From contig BSYO01000031.1 in NCBI GenBank assembly GCA_033239525.1, forward strand, positions 4,259,692 to 4,323,691: a stretch of DNA of 64,000 bases, in the 5' to 3' direction. The notes under the pieces were generated by a model. The model saw only the letters and a program-made list of their open reading frames with translations. It did not search any database and was not told the origin of the DNA. Position numbers and translations under genes: made by a program. Positions 45,129 to 56,463 of the stretch are shown piece after piece (position 1 is the stretch's first letter; every line of letters begins with the position of its first letter). The stretch comes from Nepenthes gracilis. Taxonomy: Eukaryota; Streptophyta; Magnoliopsida; Caryophyllales; Nepenthaceae.

Positions 45129-45890
45129 GTGAAGAAAACTACAGATTTTGGATTTATCGTGAGAAGTCCATGCACGGATTGGCTCTCAAACGCCGCCCCG
45201 GTCAAAAAGAGCAACGGAAAATGGCGAATGTGCGTTGATTTTACCGAGCGTCAACAAGGCACAATTTCCTTTGCCGGATTGACCTGCCGGTTGACTCCGC
45301 GGCCCGGGCATGAGCCGCTAAGCTTCATGGACGCTTACTCGAACTTAACTAGATTAGAATGAGTCCAAAAGACGAGCATACCTCGTTCATACGGACCATG
45401 GCACCTATTGCTATAGTCATGCCCTTCTGATTAAAGAACGCTGGAGCCACCTACCAAATGACTAGTTAACGGTGGATGTTCGAAAAGCAAATTGGTTGCA
45501 GCATGGAGGTCTCACGCCGGCGACATGCTCAAGCGGAGCACACGGGTGACCACTTACGTGACTGGAAGAGTCATTTGGGGTGCTCCGCCACACCAAATGA
45601 AGCTAAATCCGCCAAGTGTGTCTTCGGGGTAGCCTCGGGAAAGTTCTTGGGTTTCAACGCCTCCTAGCGAGGGATTGAGGCAAACCCAAAAAGATTAAGG
45701 CCAAGGCATATGGCTCCCCCGCAAAACGTAAAAGACGTCCGGCGATTGGTTAGGCGGTGTTGCCCCGCTTTCTCGCGAAGTCAAGACAAGTACCAGCCCT
45801 TCTTTAAAGCCTTGAGAGGGACAAAATCTAATCCGGTGGGCGGTTGAGGAGTTGGAAGATATCTTGCCCATTACCGTCGTTAGCATCACC
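45129..45890 (+). pseudogene. Tat reverse transcriptase
   Basis: The start reads GFI, then PCTDWLSNAAPVKKSNGKWR and MCVDF (45147-45243). It continues with LSFMDAYS (45322-45345), a decayed HTSF..YCY block (about 45378-45415), and QIGCSMEV (45489-45512), then the catalytic box. There the usual VDD is disrupted and the first Asp reads Gly (GGC GAC, about 45520-45525). Further decayed blocks reach KCVFGVASGKFLGF (about 45613-45655). Frameshifts occur every 100-200 bases. Inactive. Confidence 0.82.
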
Positions 45891-46720
45891 CAAAGACGGA
45901 GAGGAGCTGTACCTTTACTTGGCAGTGTCGGAAGTGTCCCTCAGCTCCGTCCTCGTGCGCCAGGAATCTGATATTCAGCAGCCGATCTACTATGTGAGCA
46001 AAACATTGACCGGCCCGGAAACTCGCTATCCACGCGTTGAAAAAATGGCACTGGCACTTATCTTCGCAGCGCAAAAATTGAGGCCATACTTTCAGGTGCA
46101 TCGCGTAGTGGTTCTTACGGACCAGCCGCTAAAAGGCATACTCCAAAAACCCAACGTTTTGGGACGATTGGTAAAGTGGGCAATTGAGTTGGGCGAGTTC
46201 GACATTGAGTTTAGGCCCAGACCTGCCATAAAGGCGCAGGTTCTGGCTGACTTCATCGTTGAGACCATGACCCCAATTCAAGAGGAACAGCCCGTAGAAA
46301 ATGAAGAACAGCCCGATGAGATCCCAGAATGGACACTCCACGTAGACGGATCGTCCACGGACAATGGCAATGGGGCAGGGGTGATCCTAACGACCCCTGA
46401 TGGATTCGAGATCAAGTATTCCCTAAAACTTGATTTCCCAGTGACCAACAACGTCGCTGAGTACGAAGCCCTACTAGCTGGCTTGCGGTTAGCAAAGGAG
46501 TGCTACGCGAAGTTGGCGATTCCACGGCGACTCACTGAATTAATCACAACCAAGTCATTTCAAATAACCCTTCCTTGGCGGGTACTGCAAAGGCAAAGGA
46601 GGCATCTAGGGCTTGACAAGTGACCAAGTTCCACGTTCCTCGAGCCAAAAATTGGAAGGCGGATCGGGCGCTAGAGCAAATTACTACCCAAAGCGTTCGA
46701 GGGACATGCGAGACCCCGAA
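45891..46720 (+). pseudogene. Tat dual RNase H
   Basis: One open frame (45844-46623) carries the pol RNase H (GEELYLYLAVSEVSLSSVLV, then YYVSKTLTGPETRYPRVEKM, then LTDQPLKGILQ). After an acidic linker (about 46265-46320) comes a second RNase H: WTLHVDGSSTDNGNGAGVIL, catalytic Asp at 46345-46347, then NNVAEYEALLAGLRLAKE. Two RNase H domains in tandem are diagnostic for Tat elements. The second breaks at about 46505 and its end continues out of frame to about 46720 (VPRA.NWKADRAL). Confidence 0.88.
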
Positions 46721-46769
46721 CGCTCCGAGAATAGAGAAATAGGAAGCAATGCATTTCCGAGACGAAAAC

Positions 46770-48030
46770 TGGATGACGCTTACCTTAGATACTTGGCCGA
46801 CGGATCACTCCCAAATGACACCGAAAAGGCCAAGCAAATTAAAAAGACACCGCTGGTACACAAATGAGTTGATGGGCGGAGCTGTATCGCCGCGATTCTC
46901 AACTCCGTATCTCATTGTCTATCTCCCGGAGGCTGACTACGCTACTTGGCGAAGTTCGAAGTTCACCTCGGGATCTGTGGATCACACGTAGGCGGGAAAA
47001 ACCTGGCCTTCAAAATTATACGGTAGGGCTACTATTGGCCCTCAATGAAAAAGGACGCGCTTGAGTTTGTAAAGAAGTGTGAGAGCTGCCAGCTTCATGG
47101 CAACCTTCATAACCAGTCGTCTGCTGACCTGAAGTCCCTATAGGCTCCGTGGCCCTTCGCGCAATGGGGGCTTGACATTCTCGGCCCATTTTCCATTGCC
47201 ATGGGGCAAAGAAAGTTTATCATAGCGGGCATCGACTACTTCACTGAGTGGGTCGAGGCTGCCCCGCTTGCAAAGATCACAAAACACAATGCTCTGGAGT
47301 TCCTTCGCCAGAGCATTATCTGCAGATTTGGCATCCCAGAGGTCGTGGTGACCGACAACGGGACCCAATTTTTAGAAAAATGCTTCACCAAGTATTGCAC
47401 CAGCCTTGGAATCAAGTTGGTCCACACTTCGGTGGCATACCCCAAGGTCAACGGGCAGGTGGAGGTCACAAACCGTACGCTACTCCACGGGTTAAAGACT
47501 AAGTTGGAGGACGCTGGGGGCTCCTGGGCTAACGAGCTCCCATCCGTCCTTTGGTCTTATCGTACAACCCCAAAGGAACCAACGCGCGAGACGCCCTTCA
47601 GCCTATGTTACGGGACTGAAGCGGTAATCCCTGTTGAAATCGGGCTACCAAGTCTCAGGGTGGAGTCCTTTGACCCATAGACCAACTCCCAGAAAATCAG
47701 GGAGCACTTGAACTTGCTAGAGGAAGCCTGAGACGCAGCCAGAATACGAATAGCAGCATACCAACACCGAGTTGCCCAGTACTACAATAAAAAAGTGAAA
47801 GCCCGGCAATTCGACGTTGGGGACTTAGTCCTACGAGGCATCGAGGCCACAGCCAATCAACCGGCCTAAACAAGCTCTCTCCCCCCACCGGGAGGGACCT
47901 TTTCTTGTCTCCGCCGTCTGCGCAACGGAGCATACAAACTCCGAAACCGGGAAAAAGTTGGTCCCACGAACGTGGAATGCAACCCACAGGAGCGCTACTT
48001 CCATAGGGAACCTCGCACTTACTCACTCAT
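46770..48030 (+). pseudogene. Tat integrase and C-terminal tail
   Basis: The zinc module region (about 46900-47110) is readable across frameshifts, with CESCQLHGNLHNQ at its end. The core is well preserved: WGLDILGPF (47168-47194), GIDYFTEWVEA with the first Asp, VVVTDNGTQF with the second Asp (about 47344-47373) and NGQVEVTNRTL with the catalytic Glu (about 47452-47484). The longest open piece is 47201-47680, ending FDP and a stop. A GPY/F-like tail (AQYYNKKVKARQFDVGDLVL, about 47777-47836) continues to about 48030. Integrase inserts the cDNA into the genome. Confidence 0.88.
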
Positions 48031-49040
48031 GTGCATTCATTCGCGTGCTTGTTTCTACTTTGAAAAAAATGATGAGTTTACTTAGCATATAGAATCCTAG
48101 GCCATATACTCTGTTTTGCCTTGGAGTTTTTACCCGACCTAGACTGCCCTTAAGTCGGGAGGGTCTTCACCCTCTCGTTAAACCCTAGTCATCTAGGTGG
48201 CCCAAAAGTGGTTTGAAATCCACAGTCATCCGGTGGCTCATAAGCGGTCTTAAACCCTATTCATCTAGGTGGCCCATGAGCGGTCGAAACCACTGGTCAT
48301 CCGGGTGGCCCATGAGCGGTCTAAAACCTTGGTCATCCAAGTGGCCCATGAGCGGTGCAAACCTCTCGTCATCCGGGAAGGCCCCGATAGCGGTCGTACT
48401 AAACATTGGTCATCCAAGTGGCCCATAGCGGTCTGAAAACCTTAGGGGCCAAGAATGGCACATGCGACGACCTCCTTTCGGGGAGCAGCAACGTCAGTCA
48501 ATGACGGTCGAAGGGAGAAACATTTCTTCTTCAACACTGGTAGCCCAAGTTGTCACTTGCACGGCGCCACCAGGCTGGTTCTTACAACCGCCTGCCCAGC
48601 TTAAGGATCTTACTCCTTAGGCAGCCAGCCAACCAAGTTGGCTATCTCACGCACTAACCTTCTCAACGAAAGGATAGTATGGTCAAGCAATAACGAGAAG
48701 CATTTCTTCTCTACGGCCCGACTGCCAGTCTCCACTTGGGCCGACCGCAGGTTGGTTAATGCAACCACCCGCCAGGCCTGGGGGCTCAGCTCCTTAGGCG
48801 ACGAAGCAACGGCCGCCGGCCAACCAGGTTGGCCGCCCAATACAACAATACAAACATACAAAAAAAGCAATAAAGGACGGAGGACACCAAACTGGAAAGG
48901 ACCTCTATTTTATTGCTCACAAAGTGTATTACAATTTACATGAGGTTTAAAAAAAAAAGGGGGGTACAAAGGGCTACAAGGCTGGTGGACACCCTGGCTG
49001 TCTCGGGGCTCTCCTTGCAAGTCTTCCTTACGCTGCGCTG
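48031..49040. other. Tat spacer between pol and antisense ORF
   Basis: Non-coding spacer typical of Tat elements. It contains the 36-bp tandem array (48190-48445). At 48480-48790 two long stretches are loosely repeated: CATTTCTTCT with CTTGCACGGCGCCACCAGGC, and again CATTTCTTCTCTACGGCC with TTGGGCCGACCGCAGG. This is about a 190-bp duplication. Confidence 0.55.
48190..48445. repeat. 36-bp tandem array, seven copies
   Basis: Units start at 48190, 48227, 48262, 48298, 48333, 48369 and 48410, with consensus about TCATCCAGGTGGCCCATGAG then CGGTCTAAAACCTTGG. Copies differ by a few bases and 1-6 bp in length. It lies just downstream of pol. Confidence 0.88.
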
Positions 49041-50770
49041 TGCGGTTTCTTTGATTAATAAACTCCACTGGGAAGTCAGGAATGACCAACCGCCAACGTG
49101 ACGTCCGATGTTGAGCCCATCCAACAGCCGGGCGTGTAGTGCACCCCCAACCTCATGGAGGCTCATCCGAGTAGCCAGCTCACTCTCTGCGGCGGCGGCA
49201 CGATCTGCGAGGCATTTGTTGCTCGCTTTCATTCGGTCATCCTCTTCCTTTAGGCGAGCAACCTCCGCCTTGACTCAGAACCTCCACCTTGACCCGGCAT
49301 TTTCTGCCTCCACGCCGCCATGACACCTCAAGAGCGGTATGCGCTCGCGCGAGAGCTCCCCTCGAGGCGGCCCGCTTTGCATCTAGCCAGGCTATCTCGG
49401 CCTCTGATGTCTTGCAATGATGTTTGTCTTGATCCATTTCCGGGAGAAAGCTGAGGCCCGATCTTCTTGTTGCCAGACCAAAGTAAAGTGTGAGCTTATA
49501 AACATAAAAAGAAATACAAGGGGAGCCGTTGAGGAAGTCATACCTCATAGGTCTTCTGTAGGCCCCTCACGGGCCTGGACTCCTGGCCCACCGGTGCGGT
49601 GGAATCGGAGATGATGAGCCAGAGCACCCTCCCCGTCTTGAACACGCCGCCGCCTCATCTAAAATACGATCCAAAGATCATCATCATCGGCGCCACGGCG
49701 GACTCTTCTCTTGCGGCCCACTCGGTAGCCGCGGCGGGTTTCTTCTTCCTAGGCGCCCTTGGAGCGGAGCCGGAGAATCGGCTCTCGGCACCCTACGATA
49801 TAAACGCGTGAACCCTCGAGCGCGTCGTGAGCTGGCTCCTCTGCGCAGATCCCATCCGGGCAGGCGCACAGGAACCAAATCCCCGCAAAGCCGGGCCAGG
49901 ATAACTCCTCCGGCATCCACCGGCCTGTCCTCAACGGACCTCTCCGCTCCAGAAGTGTGCCGGGTCCCCGTAGATCCCGGCCGAGATCGAGATCAATCTG
50001 CGAAGAAGAAGATGAGGGCGTAGGCCGTCACCCTCTCGCAGCCTCCTCCGAGGACCTTGGTCGAATGATCAATTTCTTCAAGACCTCAGGACTCACCATT
50101 TTAATCGGGGGGTGCGGCTTCTGAACCGGTGACGGCGGTCCCTATTTGACCTTCTTAATCTCCTCATGGGAAACCAAAACATCCCTCCTAAACTCGTCGG
50201 GATTTTACCGAATTGCCTTGGTCAGCCAGGCATAGGCGGAGGTCTCCGCCGCAGACGGCGTACCCAGATGTACCTCCAGAACCTTACCCCAGTCCCTCGT
50301 AACGAGCCACTTCTCTCCCACCTTTACAAAGAAGAACCGGCTTTTCCAGTTCTTCAGGGAGTCGTAAATGGCCTTGTTTATTTTTATCCCCGTACGGGGG
50401 CTGAGTGAAATCCACTCCGCCCCCTGGGTCACTTTGAATATAACCTTAAGGCCAGACATCCTAAACTTTTGGCCGAGCTTCCGGGAAAAAATGCATAGAG
50501 TGCAAATATACCTCACCGCATTGGCATGAAGCGGGCGATGGGTACTTGAAGAGCCGCCATGATCGACTCAAATTCCTCCGGTAGTGGCAGGCGAAGGCCG
50601 CTCCTCAGATGAGCCTCGTAAATTGTAATGTAGCCCTCCGGTGGAGAAAAGGCTTTGTCGTCCTTCCCTGGGACCTTCCAGGCCGCCTCTTTCGGGATGT
50701 TGAACTCGACGCACAAAGCCTTGATGTCGTTCTCTCTCAGATCAGATGAGAAATCCGCCGCGGAGGCCAT
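49040..50770 (-). pseudogene. Tat antisense ORF (gypsy-type transposon protein)
   Basis: Minus-strand coding region opposite to gag-pol. The start is the Met at 50770 (MASAADFSSDLRENDIKALC). It continues PPEGYITIYEAHLRSGLRLP and LPEEFESIM, then shifts frame near 50515 to YICTLCIFSRKLG, then SLKNWKSRFFFVKVGEKW. This matches the PF04195-type putative gypsy transposon domain carried as an antisense ORF by many Tat elements; its role is unknown. Further down are Ala/Glu-rich, coiled-coil-like pieces (49548-49237 and 49232-48936). At least three frames are used, so it is broken. A TTATAAA box at 51343-51336 may serve this strand. Confidence 0.78.
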
Positions 50771-50899
50771 GGTCAGAAGGAGTTTTAGGGTTTCTTTTGA
50801 GGGAATACGTCTGAGAAGCGAGAGTGGAGAAGACGACGGTTTGGAAGCGTAACGGATTTCAAAAAATGAAGGGAAACTTAAGCGCCAAGCACTCAAAGA

Positions 50900-51060
50900 A
50901 AACCGTCAGTCCTGCCACGCGTCACCTCCTCATTTGACCCAGCAAAAGGACGGGTCTCTAGCACGAAACCCCTCATTAATGACACCGTCAGGATTGCCAC
51001 ATGTCGCCTCTCCACTTGACCCTGCAAAAGGACGGATCTTTGGCGCATTAATGACCCGGA
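50900..51060. repeat. Direct duplication of about 83 bp
   Basis: CCGTCAGTCCTGCCACGCGT with CCCAGCAAAAGGACGG (from about 50903) recurs as CCGTCAGGATTGCCACATGT with CCCTGCAAAAGGACGG (from about 50986). It lies upstream of the antisense ORF and next to the W-box array. Confidence 0.6.
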
Positions 51061-51138
51061 TCTTCTCCCAACCAAAGGAAGACACGTGTCGTTCTCTGCC
51101 TGGCAATCCGGCCAAAAGCTGGCAGAAATCATTCCCAG

Positions 51139-51322
51139 AATTGACCAAAGACGGTCAACAATTCTGGTACACCGGAATTGACCAAAGACGGTCAAAAATT
51201 CTGGTACTCCGGAATTGACCAAAGACGGTCAACAATTCTGGTACTCCGAAATTGACCAAAGACAGTCAACAATTCTGATACTCCGAAATTGGCCAAAAAC
51301 GATCAATAATTCCCATCAAGCC
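51139..51322. repeat. 37-bp tandem array with W-boxes, five copies
   Basis: Units start exactly every 37 bp at 51139, 51176, 51213, 51250 and 51287. Each holds TTGACCAAAGACGGTCAA, an inverted pair of TTGACC W-box cores. The last copies are partly mutated. The array lies 90-290 bp before the 3' LTR and about 15-30 bp upstream of a TTATAAAT (51336-51343). Confidence 0.92.
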
Positions 51323-51417
51323 CTCCTTCACGCTTTTATAAATTTTCACAGGATCCTCAAAGTAAGGAAAGACATCCTATCATGAACATATTGGAGGCCA
51401 GAAATCTGACCACCAGC

Positions 51418-51429
51418 ATGGGGGGCTAG
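51418..51429 (+). promoter_or_regulatory. Tat polypurine tract
   Basis: ATGGGGGGCTAG immediately before the 3' LTR. This G-rich tract primes plus-strand DNA synthesis. Confidence 0.8.
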
Positions 51430-52651
51430 TGATGGGTACACTAATAATGGGCTGGCCCAAGGAAAGGTCAACGGAGGCCCAAAAGGGTCAGTCAATATTT
51501 TTGAGGGCCCAGTAAGAAGATAGGCCCAGAAGCTGGAAAGCCCAAGACGGTCAACTTCAACGTTGACCGTCTTGGCGACATTAAACGGGTCAACTCAACG
51601 TTGACCCGATTTGGTTGGGCCTTTAGAGGCTTTCTACATGATGGGCCTATCCTGCGTCCCACGACCCATCGATTGATCACCGCCGCTCTCCCTTCGTTCT
51701 CCACGAGGTAACTGGGACGTTGGCCGTGGCCCAAATAAGGCTCTTCTATAGTATGGGCCTGACTCACTCAGGCCCATAGCCCATCTGGAGGCTGACGACG
51801 GATACCTTTCATAAAAAAGAACGCAGGTAGGCGCGGTCAACCCGAGCGTTGACCGTCCGGGAAGCTTTGCACATCCCCAAGAAGCCTCTCCAACCATAAT
51901 GGGCCTGACCCGTTTAGGCCCACGAATCATCAAAAGGTCAACGACAACTCTCCAAGGATACTCCACGATCCCGGTTGGCACCGAAAATATACTGGTAATA
52001 TTGGCGCCTCCCACACAAGGAAGGCACCTTTTCTCCAAATCTTTGCCCGACCTAGGATTTCAACGGTAGCATGCATAGAAGGAAGGTGCCCAACTTGAAA
52101 GCGGTTGGCCTCTCGAAAGAAACAATTCTCCACAATCCGCTCGGCCTCGAAAAGAAGGCGAGATCACGGGAACGATCACTCCTTCCAAAGGAGGAGGATC
52201 GCTATCTTTGCCATAAAAGAGGCCCTGGATTCACCATCCAGGGCACGCTTTCATTGAGATGGAAAAACCCTAAATGCTCTGAGAAACGGACTCTGGTTCC
52301 TGGCAGCCAAAACTCTCAAACACAATCAAACTCCAAGGCAACGAACGAGTCTGGACGGCCGTTCTCTGCCTTCCCACCATCCAGATACGAGGAAGGCCTT
52401 GCGCCTCTCTGACATCTGGAACAAAGCACTCTCTTCCCCTCTCCCATTGCTCTCTCTCTACTTTCAGTTCCTTCCATTGAAGGCTATTTTACTGACTTGA
52501 GCGTCGGAGTATTTTCGGTGGGATTACCTCCCGTCGTTAACGCTGACCTCTTGTTCGTTTTAGTGGTGTGCAGGATTCGTACTCGGTGAACGGAGCCGGT
52601 TCGCATCATCCAGAAGAATCCGAATCTGTTCGAAGTCGGATCCGTGCTTGA
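51430..52651 (+). repeat. Tat 3' LTR
   Basis: Partner of 41460-42677. Starts TGATGGGTACACT and ends CGTGCTTGA, so the terminal CA has mutated to GA. It also carries repeated GGTCAAC and CGTTGACC motifs (at least eight W-box cores). Differences from the 5' copy include several small indels. Confidence 0.92.
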
Positions 52652-55100
52652 TCGAGTTCGATATTTAATTTACTAATAATATATTAAGATATATCCAAAT
52701 ATACTTTATCGATTATCTACAATATTTCATAATCAATCAAATTAAAACTCCATTCAAATATGAACATTTCGTAATTTTTCTCATATTAAAAAAATACTTT
52801 CTTCATGAAAATTTATATAGTGTTTTCTTTCATATTTCTTACAAATATATGACATGCAATAAAAATTATAAACATGTAAGAACTTTGATGTGTATTTTAG
52901 AAATATGTAGGAACTTTAATGTGTAATTTAAAAACTTGCAAAAACTATATTACTGAAATTATTGGAAATTAACATAATTTATATAATTTTTAACACTTTT
53001 CTTACAAATAGGAAACAAGTAAAAATATTAAAGCTAAGATTATAGAAATTAAATGTAGTTTATGTGATAATTTAAGACATGAAGAAATATATATTGAAAA
53101 ATTAAAGACATACAAGAACATTAAATAAAATTTAAAATCATACAAGAATGTTATTATAGAAATTCAATATTTAAACATAATTTAATGGATTTAAAACATG
53201 TATTTAAAAGAAGGTCATGAAATGAGAGTAGAATCATATACAAGTAAAGTATATCACTTTAAGTACAAAAAATAAAACATATGTGAGCATTTGGAATAAG
53301 AATTTTTTTTTTTTAAAAAAGGAATGGTAACAAAGGAAAAAAAAAAATCTCCTAATTTTACCTTCATTTCTTCTTTGTTTTCTTTCTTACTCTTCTTCTC
53401 TCTCTTTTTCTGTTTTATTTCTCTGTCATTTCTCAAAAATTCAGTAGAAATGAGGTAAAATTGACCGAAGTACCTATTTATAGAAAATTGATATAAGAGC
53501 GCCACTCAGGCATTGAGCTATAATCCAAACAATGCACGAGCTCTCTTTAGATGCACATCAAATGCCAATATTCTGCCACAAATGCGTATGAGTACCCCAA
53601 AGGCCCTCATTAGGTACATGGCTACTGCCTCAATTACGTACAAACATGGAGACAGATGCCCATCAGGCGTCGAGCCTGATTCTAAGTAATTCAATTTTTT
53701 TCAAATTTTTATTATATAATTATTTTTAAAATTAACTTAAAATTATATTAATAGTATCATAAATTATAAATAAAAAACCAAACATCACACGAAGCAATGG
53801 TTGATTCAATGACAAATCTAGATATATGTAATGCAACATGGGAAGACTCCTCATTTATCAAAAGGCAATTTCTATCTTTTAATCCTTGAGGACAAGGATG
53901 TGCCACACCAGGGGACAGTTGTCATGTAAACGAACACAATTCGAGGATATGTCATATAAACACTACAACAAATTGGAGGCTATGATACACACATTACATT
54001 AGCTGAGGACGTGGTTTTGCTTTAACAAAACAGAGTATTAGTTTGTTAGATAAATTGCTAGATAGTTTCATAGTGTTTTTACCATTTCTTTATAGGTCAA
54101 AATATTTCTCATTTTTTTGTCAAAAAAAAATTAATTTGCCAACTAAATTACTCAATGCAGAATGACAAGCACCTTGATGTCGATACCATCAAATCATATT
54201 TTTAACTACACCGAAAAACATACTCTTTGATATCCCTTGTTTGGATTCAGCCAGAACACATACAGTTGGTGTAATGAAACAAACTTAAACCTTTCGTCAA
54301 ATATCAACTACCAAACACTTGAGTATAAAGAATACAATAATGTATTATAAATTTTTAATGCGAAAAATCTTTTTAAATTAAGGAAAAAGTCACAAGATAA
54401 ATTTTAAACAAATCTACTATAAAGATAATACTAGTTATAAAAATAACCCCATCTAAAAGTTTTTCACTATAAATTGAGTGAATGACCGTTTGAACACAAC
54501 CTCTAATACACCTAACAACCTATAAGAGAAAATATATCAAGAGATGAGCAACCCAATGGTAATATAACCTAGAAAATAACACTAGAATAATATACCTAAC
54601 TTTAGTAAAGAATAGAACTCAAATTAGATCTCAACTTGATGCCGAACATTTTTCTCTTTTTTTTATTTTTGTGTGGTGCTCATTATATTGTAAAATAATT
54701 TTGGATACTCTAAAATCATATTAGATATAATTTTATATCAACGTGACCATATGAGTGCCCCTGAAGTGTGACCTCCCTAGACAAGTGGCGCATGAGTGCC
54801 TCTCTAGGACAGTTTAGGCATGGCTCTTTTGGATGAACTATGCATGTGCAACCCTCGAAAATATATCAAGTGCTACTTCTCTGGGCAAATAGCACATGTA
54901 CATATCTCAAGTGCCCATTATGTGCTACATGATCGACCTTCGACTGACTATTAGCTGACCCCTAAACAAATATTGTGTGACCCTTTAACATCATTTACCG
55001 ATTGGATATTCCTCAATTGACTCTTGACTAAACTCATATGAACATTGTGGCCTTACTTGACATATTCACTCGAGCGTGTCATGTGCGAATATTACACGTT
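52652..55100. other. AT-rich region with two LTR-like promoter blocks
   Basis: No protein homology. Two blocks have a minus-strand TATA box downstream of a GC-richer region with repeated GAGC, GCGC and GCATGAG-type words. One has TATAAATA at 53481-53474 with the GC-rich part at 53490-53690. The other has a TATAAAATTATAT-like box near 54735 with the GC-rich part at 54750-54930. This is the layout of the other LTRs in the window. The segment at 53880-54100 resembles the post-pol end of a Ty3 element (CCTTGAGGACAAGGATG). I could not delimit any element. Confidence 0.4.
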
Positions 55101-55504
55101 CTCCTAATTAGTCGTCTGTTGACTGTGGCATCCACAAATGAGTAACCTAAAACCCAATAAACTTTTTCTCACAAACATGTGGGGATCCTTCACCTTTACT
55201 AGCGACCATTATATCTTACCCTTCAATAACTTCTCTATGGGGATTCCAATATCGACCTCTATGAGCTTAAACGATACCTTCTTCGACTCAACTAAACCTA
55301 GATTATTTCCACTCCCTTTTGACTTTTTTTCTACAGTAGAGTCACTCCCCCTTCTATTACTTATCGGCCTTCTCTTCTCATCACATTGACCAATACACCA
55401 TTGGTCACCTTGGTATCACCCTTGGCAACCAAAGTTTTCATCAAATATCAATTTGACTACATACTTCACCTTACCACAATCAAAGCGCTTTTAGTAAGTT
55501 TTTA

Positions 55505-55762
55505 CTATCCTTTTTTGAACAATGGATAAAAGCCCTCTTTATCAAACTTCCCAATTAAAATCACATTCAACCATATGTCTGTGATATGTCGCATGCCCTT
55601 TAACAACTTCATCGCATTACTTGTCCGCAAGCTAATGTTCCTAATGCCAACTACCATCATCAAATCCTCGTTATCAACTTTTAGCACCCTATAATCTCTA
55701 GGCATATAGGAAGTGAAGAGGAATTTCTTTAATATTGCATGGCGTGAGGAATCACTATCCAT
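55505..55762 (-). pseudogene. Copia protease remnant
   Basis: An 85-codon open piece starting MDSDSSRHAILKKFLFTSY. The usual DSG(A/T)-x-H active-site block has Gly replaced by Asp (DSD), which would impair catalysis. It continues VVGIRNISLRTSNAMKLL and the RHI.D.WLNVILIGKFDKEGF block typical of copia protease. The Met at 55762 is simply the first Met in the open frame. Confidence 0.8.
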
Positions 55763-55769
55763 TATTTAA

Positions 55770-56463
55770 CTCGTTTTTTGGCATGTAAATTTCTACATTT
55801 TCCATATGTGGGTGATTTCAAGCTCTTCTTAGGTAGTAATAGTGGTTTAATCATTTCTGTTATAATTCCTCCTCTCTCTGATCGTTTGCTAATGTCGTCT
55901 TTTTTTTTTTTTACTTTCCCTTGAAACAATCCTGCTTCACATGACCCTTTTTTAACAATAAAAGCACTCGGTATCCTAAAACTTGTACCAACCATTTCTC
56001 CTCTCTGACTTGACACCCGATCCCATAATCTCTTGTGCCCCGAACCATTAGTGGAAACCATGAGACTTGACTCCCCCAAAACCTCAATGCTTCTCTTCTT
56101 CCTAGATTCATTTATAAGTAGAGAAGTGATGACCTCATTAAGGTTGAGTGCGTCTTTTTCAAATAATAGTATCATCATAATATGATCGTACAAGAACAGT
56201 AAAAAAAATAGTAACACCAAAATCTTCTCTTTCTCCTTAACTTTTATTAAGTGTCAACATCCATGTTAAAATCTAGTTGAAGTTATCAAAATACTTTTCA
56301 AAGCTTTTCCCTTTTGACAATCAAAAGTCATATAACTTCTTTACATGTAACCTAATTGTAAAGGACTTAAATTTGTTTTGACCATCAAGGTTCATCCAAA
56401 TGTCTGTTGGATCTAATAAGTTAATAACTCCTTAAATAGTGTTATGATCACTCAAATTTTACC
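55770..56463 (-). pseudogene. Copia gag remnant
   Basis: UBN2-type gag. Across frameshifts it reads MNLDGQNKFKSF, then a SKGKSFEKYFDNFN segment (56370-56270), LLFEKDALNLNEVITSLLINE (56175-56110) and a knuckle remnant KKGHVKQDCFKGK (about 55956-55918). The first two Cys of the knuckle have been lost. A Lys-rich linker leads to the protease. Dead. Confidence 0.72.

Larger units (their letters stand above)
41460..52651 (+). mobile_element. Ty3/gypsy Tat-type element with antisense ORF
   Basis: LTRs of about 1.22 kb (41460-42677 and 51430-52651). A TTGGCGCG primer-binding site follows the 5' LTR. The purine tract ATGGGGGGCTAG precedes the 3' LTR. Domain order is gag, protease, RT, RNase H, a second (archaeal-like) RNase H, integrase, then an antisense ORF before the 3' LTR. 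This combination defines the Tat lineage. All coding parts are broken, though several open pieces exceed 130 codons, so the copy is younger than the nested elements to its left. The bases flanking the LTRs (GGTTC and TCGAG) do not form a clean duplication. Confidence 0.92.
55100..56463 (-). mobile_element. Ty1/copia remnant, minus strand (gag to protease)
   Basis: Gag and protease blocks are readable on the minus strand. Its 5' side is cut at 56463 by the chromovirus that starts at 56464. Downstream of the protease (below 55500) only a short KLTKSALIVV-like linker is recognisable. No integrase or RT is seen before 52652, so pol is deleted or the element was non-autonomous. Confidence 0.75.

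Noticed and set aside
48190..48445. CRISPR-like array
   Set aside because: Units are contiguous with no unique spacers, and the context is a plant retrotransposon.
51139..51322. CRISPR-like array
   Set aside because: Perfect 37-bp periodicity without spacers; simple tandem repeats within a retroelement.
41455..52656. Target-site duplication for the Tat element
   Set aside because: The five bases on each side (GGTTC and TCGAG) do not match; inter-element recombination or mutation could explain this, but no TSD can be claimed.
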